Positions 7,319 to 10,911 of a DNA stretch of 10,911 bases are shown piece after piece (the first letter of the stretch is position 1; every line of letters starts with the position of its first letter). The DNA lies in the NCBI GenBank assembly GCA_021736545.1, contig JAIPFS010000030.1:1-10911 (forward strand), read 5' to 3'. Origin of the DNA: Spirochaetia bacterium (GTDB taxonomy: Bacteria > Spirochaetota > Spirochaetia > PWKH01). The notes below the pieces were generated by a model. The model was not told where the DNA came from, searched no databases, and worked only from the letters and a program-made list of their open reading frames with translations. The position numbers were made by a program, and so were the translations under genes.

Positions 7319-8178
<860 letters not shown>

Positions 8179-9015
8179 CTATGGAAGAAAGCTCTCAGCC
8201 AAAACCTCAAACACTTCCTGAAGATCGTAAAGCAGCAGTTCCGCATACATATCAATGGGGGTAGACATATTATTGATGATGACTACGCGCCCGCCATTCC
8301 GCAGGGTATACATCGGAAGGGAGGCCGCCGGCTGCACCAGTAATGTCGAGCCGAGCACCAGCAGCAGGTCCGCACGGGAAGCCGATTTGACGGCGTCACT
8401 CAATGCTTTCTGAGGAAGACTCTCCCCGAAAAATGTAATTTCCGGCTTCAGCACCCCGCCGCATTCATCACAGTGAGGGACCGTATCCCTCCGAACCTTG
8501 GGGATAATCTCGTCAAAGGTGTATCGCTTACCGCAGGACATGCAGTGGTGGAAAAACGGTGAACCATGAATTTCCATAATTTTCCTGCTTCCCGCCCGTT
8601 CATGAAGCAGATCTATATTCTGGGTGATGACTCCGCCGTTGAGTTTACCTGCCTGCTCCATCGCAGCAAGGACACGATGTACAATAGAGGGCTGCAGGCG
8701 GTCGAGACCGTAAATCAACTCCTTCGTACCCCTATAGTAAATAGATGGATCGCGTCTGAACCACTCCCCATCAAATATCCTGTCAGCATCTTCATCATTA
8801 TAGAGACCATTCTTTCCACGAAAATCACGCACTCCGGATAAGGTGGAAACCCCGGCTCCTGTAAAAGCCGTAATTGATGAAGAGGACTCAATAAGATCAA
8901 TTAATCTGCCGATTTTTGTTCCCTGCAGATTTTTTCTTGAACTATCTCCGTAGCCTGAATATTCAGTCTGCTGTTTGTTATGCTGTTTCGTATGCTGGGA
9001 ATTTTTTTTAGTCAT
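8179..9015 (-). CDS. Sir2-family NAD-dependent protein deacylase
   Basis: Sirtuins remove acyl groups from lysines using NAD+, releasing nicotinamide and O-acyl-ADP-ribose. The 278-residue protein has all the core motifs: the NAD loop GAGVSTLSGVRDFRG (53-67), TQNID (131-135), the catalytic H150 in EIHGS, four zinc cysteines (C158, C161, C172, C175), PEITFFGESLP (181-191), GSTLLVQPA (212-220) and INN (247-249). The SGVRDFRG loop has R where many members have I-P or I-S. The class and acyl preference cannot be fixed from these motifs. The first 30 or so residues are polar, rich in Q, K, H and S, and are not part of the sirtuin fold. The ATG lacks a good ribosome site, so the start is less certain than the rest. 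A perfect TTGACA (- strand, 9049-9044) lies upstream but without a good -10. Confidence 0.93.
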   Translation of the reverse strand: MTKKNSQHTKQHNKQQTEYSGYGDSSRKNLQGTKIGRLIDLIESSSSITAFTGAGVSTLSGVRDFRGKNGLYNDEDADRIFDGEWFRRDPSIYYRGTKELIYGLDRLQPSIVHRVLAAMEQAGKLNGGVITQNIDLLHERAGSRKIMEIHGSPFFHHCMSCGKRYTFDEIIPKVRRDTVPHCDECGGVLKPEITFFGESLPQKALSDAVKSASRADLLLVLGSTLLVQPAASLPMYTLRNGGRVVIINNMSTPIDMYAELLLYDLQEVFEVLAESFLP

Positions 9016-9141
9016 TTTTCTATTTTCTTAGTTAAAAGTATCTTGTCAACAGTTATCCTCTATACACTGGATATACTTCAAGAATAATACGTTTTTAACA
9101 AAGACATTTTTTCAGGATTACCTTGTCTGTAAGTCGAAATA

Positions 9142-9167
9142 CATATCAGAGAGGGATATCTGATATG
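9142..9167. repeat. Perfect 9-bp inverted repeat, possible operator
   Basis: CATATCAGA (9142-9150) and TCTGATATG (9159-9167) are exact reverse complements with an 8-nt spacer. Neither strand has a U tract after it, so it is not a terminator. Its centre lies about 67 nt upstream of the predicted ferredoxin transcription start, a place typical of activator sites. Confidence 0.5.
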
Positions 9168-9186
9168 CAGAAGGGGATTAAGCGCC

Positions 9187-9215
9187 TTGACTGAAATCTT
9201 CTGTAGGTATATATT
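9187..9215 (+). promoter_or_regulatory. Predicted sigma-70 promoter of the ferredoxin gene
   Basis: TTGACT (9187-9192) and TATATT (9210-9215) are separated by exactly 17 nt; both match the consensus at 5 of 6 positions. The predicted start near 9222 leaves a leader of about 39 nt with a strong ribosome site. Confidence 0.72.
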
Positions 9216-9227
9216 CCTAATTGGTAA

Positions 9228-9428
<201 letters not shown>

Positions 9429-9457
9429 GCTGACAGGTTCAGGGGATAGTAAAAGAA

Positions 9458-9533
9458 AGACTGTCATCACCGCTTACTGCTTACCCAATAAGCAGGTCAA
9501 TCCGGCATGACGGTCTTCTTTTCTGCTTTTTTG
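9458..9533 (+). terminator. Intrinsic terminator of the ferredoxin gene
   Basis: An outer 10-bp stem (AGACTGTCAT at 9458-9467 with ATGACGGTCT at 9507-9516, one G-U pair) encloses an inner perfect 7-bp hairpin (CTGCTTA 9477-9483, TAAGCAG 9489-9495, loop CCCAA). T-rich sequence follows (TCTTTTCTGCTTTTTT). The structure is larger than a minimal terminator. Confidence 0.78.
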
Positions 9534-9725
9534 CTTTTTCTACTTTCTTATTTCATATCCTTCTCTAATGTACCTTTGAATAACAGTTTGAATAACAACA
9601 ATTTCAAAAAAAAATAAACTGCTTTATATTAAAATTCTTGCCCAATGTGTATTTTCTTTTTATCTTGAGCCTACAACATTCCTTATAGGCAGTAAAATTT
9701 CTGCTAATATTTTAAGGTAACTACT
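9534..9725 (+). other. AT-rich intergenic region before the SurA-like gene
   Basis: No gene is visible. TTTGAATAACA occurs twice in tandem (9575-9585 and 9587-9597). A possible extended -10 element, TGCTAATAT (9702-9710), lies 31 nt upstream of the start of the SurA-like gene, with only a poor -35 (CTTATA, 9682-9687). Confidence 0.4.
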
Positions 9726-9726
9726 T

Positions 9727-9743
9727 GGAGGGTTATTTGTATT
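9727..9743 (+). promoter_or_regulatory. Ribosome site that points to an ATT start codon
   Basis: GGAGGG (9727-9732) is the only strong ribosome site in front of the SurA-like frame. Eight nt after it lies ATT (9741-9743), in frame. No ATG, GTG or TTG stands in frame nearby. The next in-frame candidates are CTG at 9747 and TTG at 9804, and the TTG has no ribosome site. Confidence 0.6.
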
Positions 9744-10682
9744 ACACTGACAAAAACACCAAAAAAGAGAACATCTCAACGATCTAAATTTAAAAGAAAT
9801 GTATTGTATGCAGGGAGTATCATCCTTGTACTTTTATTTCTGAGCGGAATGTCATGCGCTAACAGCATTGATGAAAACGCAGAAGGTGCTGAGCCGGCGC
9901 CGGAACCTGCAGCTGAAAAACAGACGCTGGAACCTGCTTCTGTAGAACCGGAAGCAGAAGAAGCCCCGGATACAGTAGGGGAATTATCAGAAAATGATTC
10001 TGAACGGGGTACGGAAATACCCGTTGATCCTCTGGATAGTGAAGGAGATGGTTTTGAACAAGCCAGGCCTGAACTTGAGAGGCAGCTTGCTCAGCAGAAA
10101 CAGAATGAAGTCCTTATGGAACACCTAGGTGAACTTGAAGCTGCCGCAGATATCACAACTGCCCTTGATAAAGCAGCTTCCGGTGATCAGGATGCAGTAG
10201 TCGCTACTGTCAATGGGGAAGATATTCCCTATCGGGAACTGGCAGCCATGGAACAGCAGCAGCTGCAGAATCTCATGATGCAGGGACTTGATCCTGAAAG
10301 TGAACAAGCTGAAAACTATATTGCACAAATTCGCCCTCAGCTCCTGGGAAATTTGATAAATATCTCTTTATTGAAGCAAAAAGCTGAAGCTGAAGGTGTT
10401 ACAGCAGCAGATGAACAGATTCAGCAGCAGGTGCAGATGTACATAGATCAGTTCGGTGGAGAAGAAACCCTGAAACAGCAGCTTCAGCAGGCTGGGATGA
10501 CCATGGATGATCTGCGGAATGATATTGCAGACCAGCTTCCTGTACAATTATATATGGAACAATACGTCTCTTCTGTACTTGATGATAGTGATCTTGTATT
10601 CTCTGAAGAGGAGTTACGGGAACTATATGAGCAGCAAAAGGCCCAGCAGCACCAGCTTGAACAACTTCAGCAGGAACAATAG
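9741..10682 (+). CDS. Membrane-anchored or lipid-anchored SurA-N-domain protein without PPIase domain
   Basis: From the proposed ATT start the protein has 313 residues. It has a basic N-terminus (KKRTSQRSKFKR, 8-19), a hydrophobic segment (21-34) and LSGMSC with C39, which could be an uncleaved anchor, a signal peptide or a relaxed spirochaete-type lipobox. Starting at the TTG (9804) would drop the basic region and leave a signal without positive charge, which supports the longer form. Residues 40-105 are an acidic, Pro/Glu-rich linker. From about 152 (VVATVNGEDIPYREL) to 290 it matches the SurA/PrsA N-terminal chaperone fold: VNGE opening, helices with NYIAQIRPQLLGNLINISLL, and GMTMDDLRNDI. 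The C-terminus (281-313) is a Gln-rich coiled coil. No parvulin PPIase domain follows, so this is probably a periplasmic or membrane-attached chaperone for exported proteins rather than an isomerase. Confidence 0.8.
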   Translation: MTLTKTPKKRTSQRSKFKRNVLYAGSIILVLLFLSGMSCANSIDENAEGAEPAPEPAAEKQTLEPASVEPEAEEAPDTVGELSENDSERGTEIPVDPLDSEGDGFEQARPELERQLAQQKQNEVLMEHLGELEAAADITTALDKAASGDQDAVVATVNGEDIPYRELAAMEQQQLQNLMMQGLDPESEQAENYIAQIRPQLLGNLINISLLKQKAEAEGVTAADEQIQQQVQMYIDQFGGEETLKQQLQQAGMTMDDLRNDIADQLPVQLYMEQYVSSVLDDSDLVFSEEELRELYEQQKAQQHQLEQLQQEQ

Positions 10683-10746
10683 TAGAGCAGTAAAGTAAAA
10701 TTTACAAAATTATTTAATTTTTCTGGTGACGAATTCTCATAACAAG

Positions 10747-10784
10747 AAAACACCTTTTCACTTTTTTCGTGTAAGGGTGTTTTT
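10747..10784 (+). terminator. Intrinsic terminator after the SurA-like gene
   Basis: AAAACACC (10747-10754) pairs with GGTGTTTT (10776-10783), with an inner CAC/GTG pairing in the loop. It is followed by TTTTATTTTA. It separates the SurA-like gene from xseA. Confidence 0.75.
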
Positions 10785-10813
10785 ATTTTACCTTGAAGCA
10801 AAGCTGAAAAAGA

Positions 10814-10819
10814 TATAAT
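10814..10819 (+). promoter_or_regulatory. Possible -10 box of xseA
   Basis: A perfect TATAAT lies only 9 nt before the ATG at 10829; TTGAAG (10793-10798) is at a short 15-nt spacing. If used, transcription would begin about 3 nt before the ATG, giving an almost leaderless mRNA. The A+T-rich context makes a chance match possible. Confidence 0.35.
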
Positions 10820-10828
10820 GTGTCAGCT

Positions 10829-10911
10829 ATGTTCTCATTTCAGCAAGAAGTTTTACGTGTTTCTGATATTACTGATCTCATAAAGCAGACTCTGGAGCAG
10901 TCCTTTTACGG
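10829..10911 (+). CDS. xseA: Exodeoxyribonuclease VII large subunit, N-terminal fragment
   Basis: The frame runs off the right edge after 27 complete codons. The segment VLRVSDITDLIKQTLEQSF matches the start of the XseA N-terminal OB-fold (typical YSVSELTxxIKxLLE pattern), which binds single-stranded DNA. With XseB the enzyme degrades single-stranded DNA from both ends. An in-frame stop at 10805 bounds the start; the ATG at 10829 and the GTG at 10820 are both possible, and neither has a ribosome site. The call rests on about 20 residues. Confidence 0.72.
   Translation, partial: MFSFQQEVLRVSDITDLIKQTLEQSFY

Overview
The window looks like ordinary bacterial chromosome, moderately AT-rich, with AT-rich intergenic regions and sigma-70-like promoters. 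A spirochaete of the Spirochaeta/Treponema group is my best guess. The guess rests on the DapL route to diaminopimelate, the style of the LysA and EIIC-like proteins, and a SurA-N-type secreted protein. It is an inference from family distribution; no rRNA or other marker gene is present to settle it.

Layout. (1) 1-749: the 3' part of an ankyrin-repeat gene on the + strand, closed by a strong intrinsic terminator. (2) 767-9015: every gene is on the - strand. Read in transcription order (right to left) these are a Sir2-type NAD-dependent deacylase; a decayed, 5'-truncated ProV/OpuCA-type ABC ATPase carrying an in-frame stop; a small secreted protein of unknown function; dapB-dapA; dapL-lysA; and an orphan EIIC-like membrane protein. 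(3) 9261-10911: + strand genes. These are a 2[4Fe-4S] ferredoxin, a membrane-anchored SurA-N-domain protein that probably starts at an ATT codon, and the first 27 or so codons of xseA (exonuclease VII large subunit).

Core function. DapA condenses aspartate semialdehyde with pyruvate, DapB reduces the product to tetrahydrodipicolinate, DapL transaminates it directly to LL-diaminopimelate, and LysA decarboxylates meso-diaminopimelate to lysine. The window therefore holds the diaminopimelate-aminotransferase pathway from aspartate semialdehyde to lysine except the epimerase DapF, which must lie elsewhere. The cluster is split in two. dapBA has an extended -10 promoter and is translationally coupled. 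dapL-lysA has its own promoter (TTGAAA-17-TACAAT) just after a hairpin behind dapA, followed by a leader of about 195 nt that carries a purine-rich tandem repeat.

I found no new multi-gene system such as a defence island, CRISPR array, phage or complete transposon. The items most worth a second look are the truncated ABC-ATPase remnant with an 11-bp inverted repeat at its break point, the probable ATT start codon of the SurA-like gene, the long repeat-bearing dapL leader, a perfect 9-bp inverted repeat upstream of the ferredoxin promoter, and LysA and DapA active-site motif variants.
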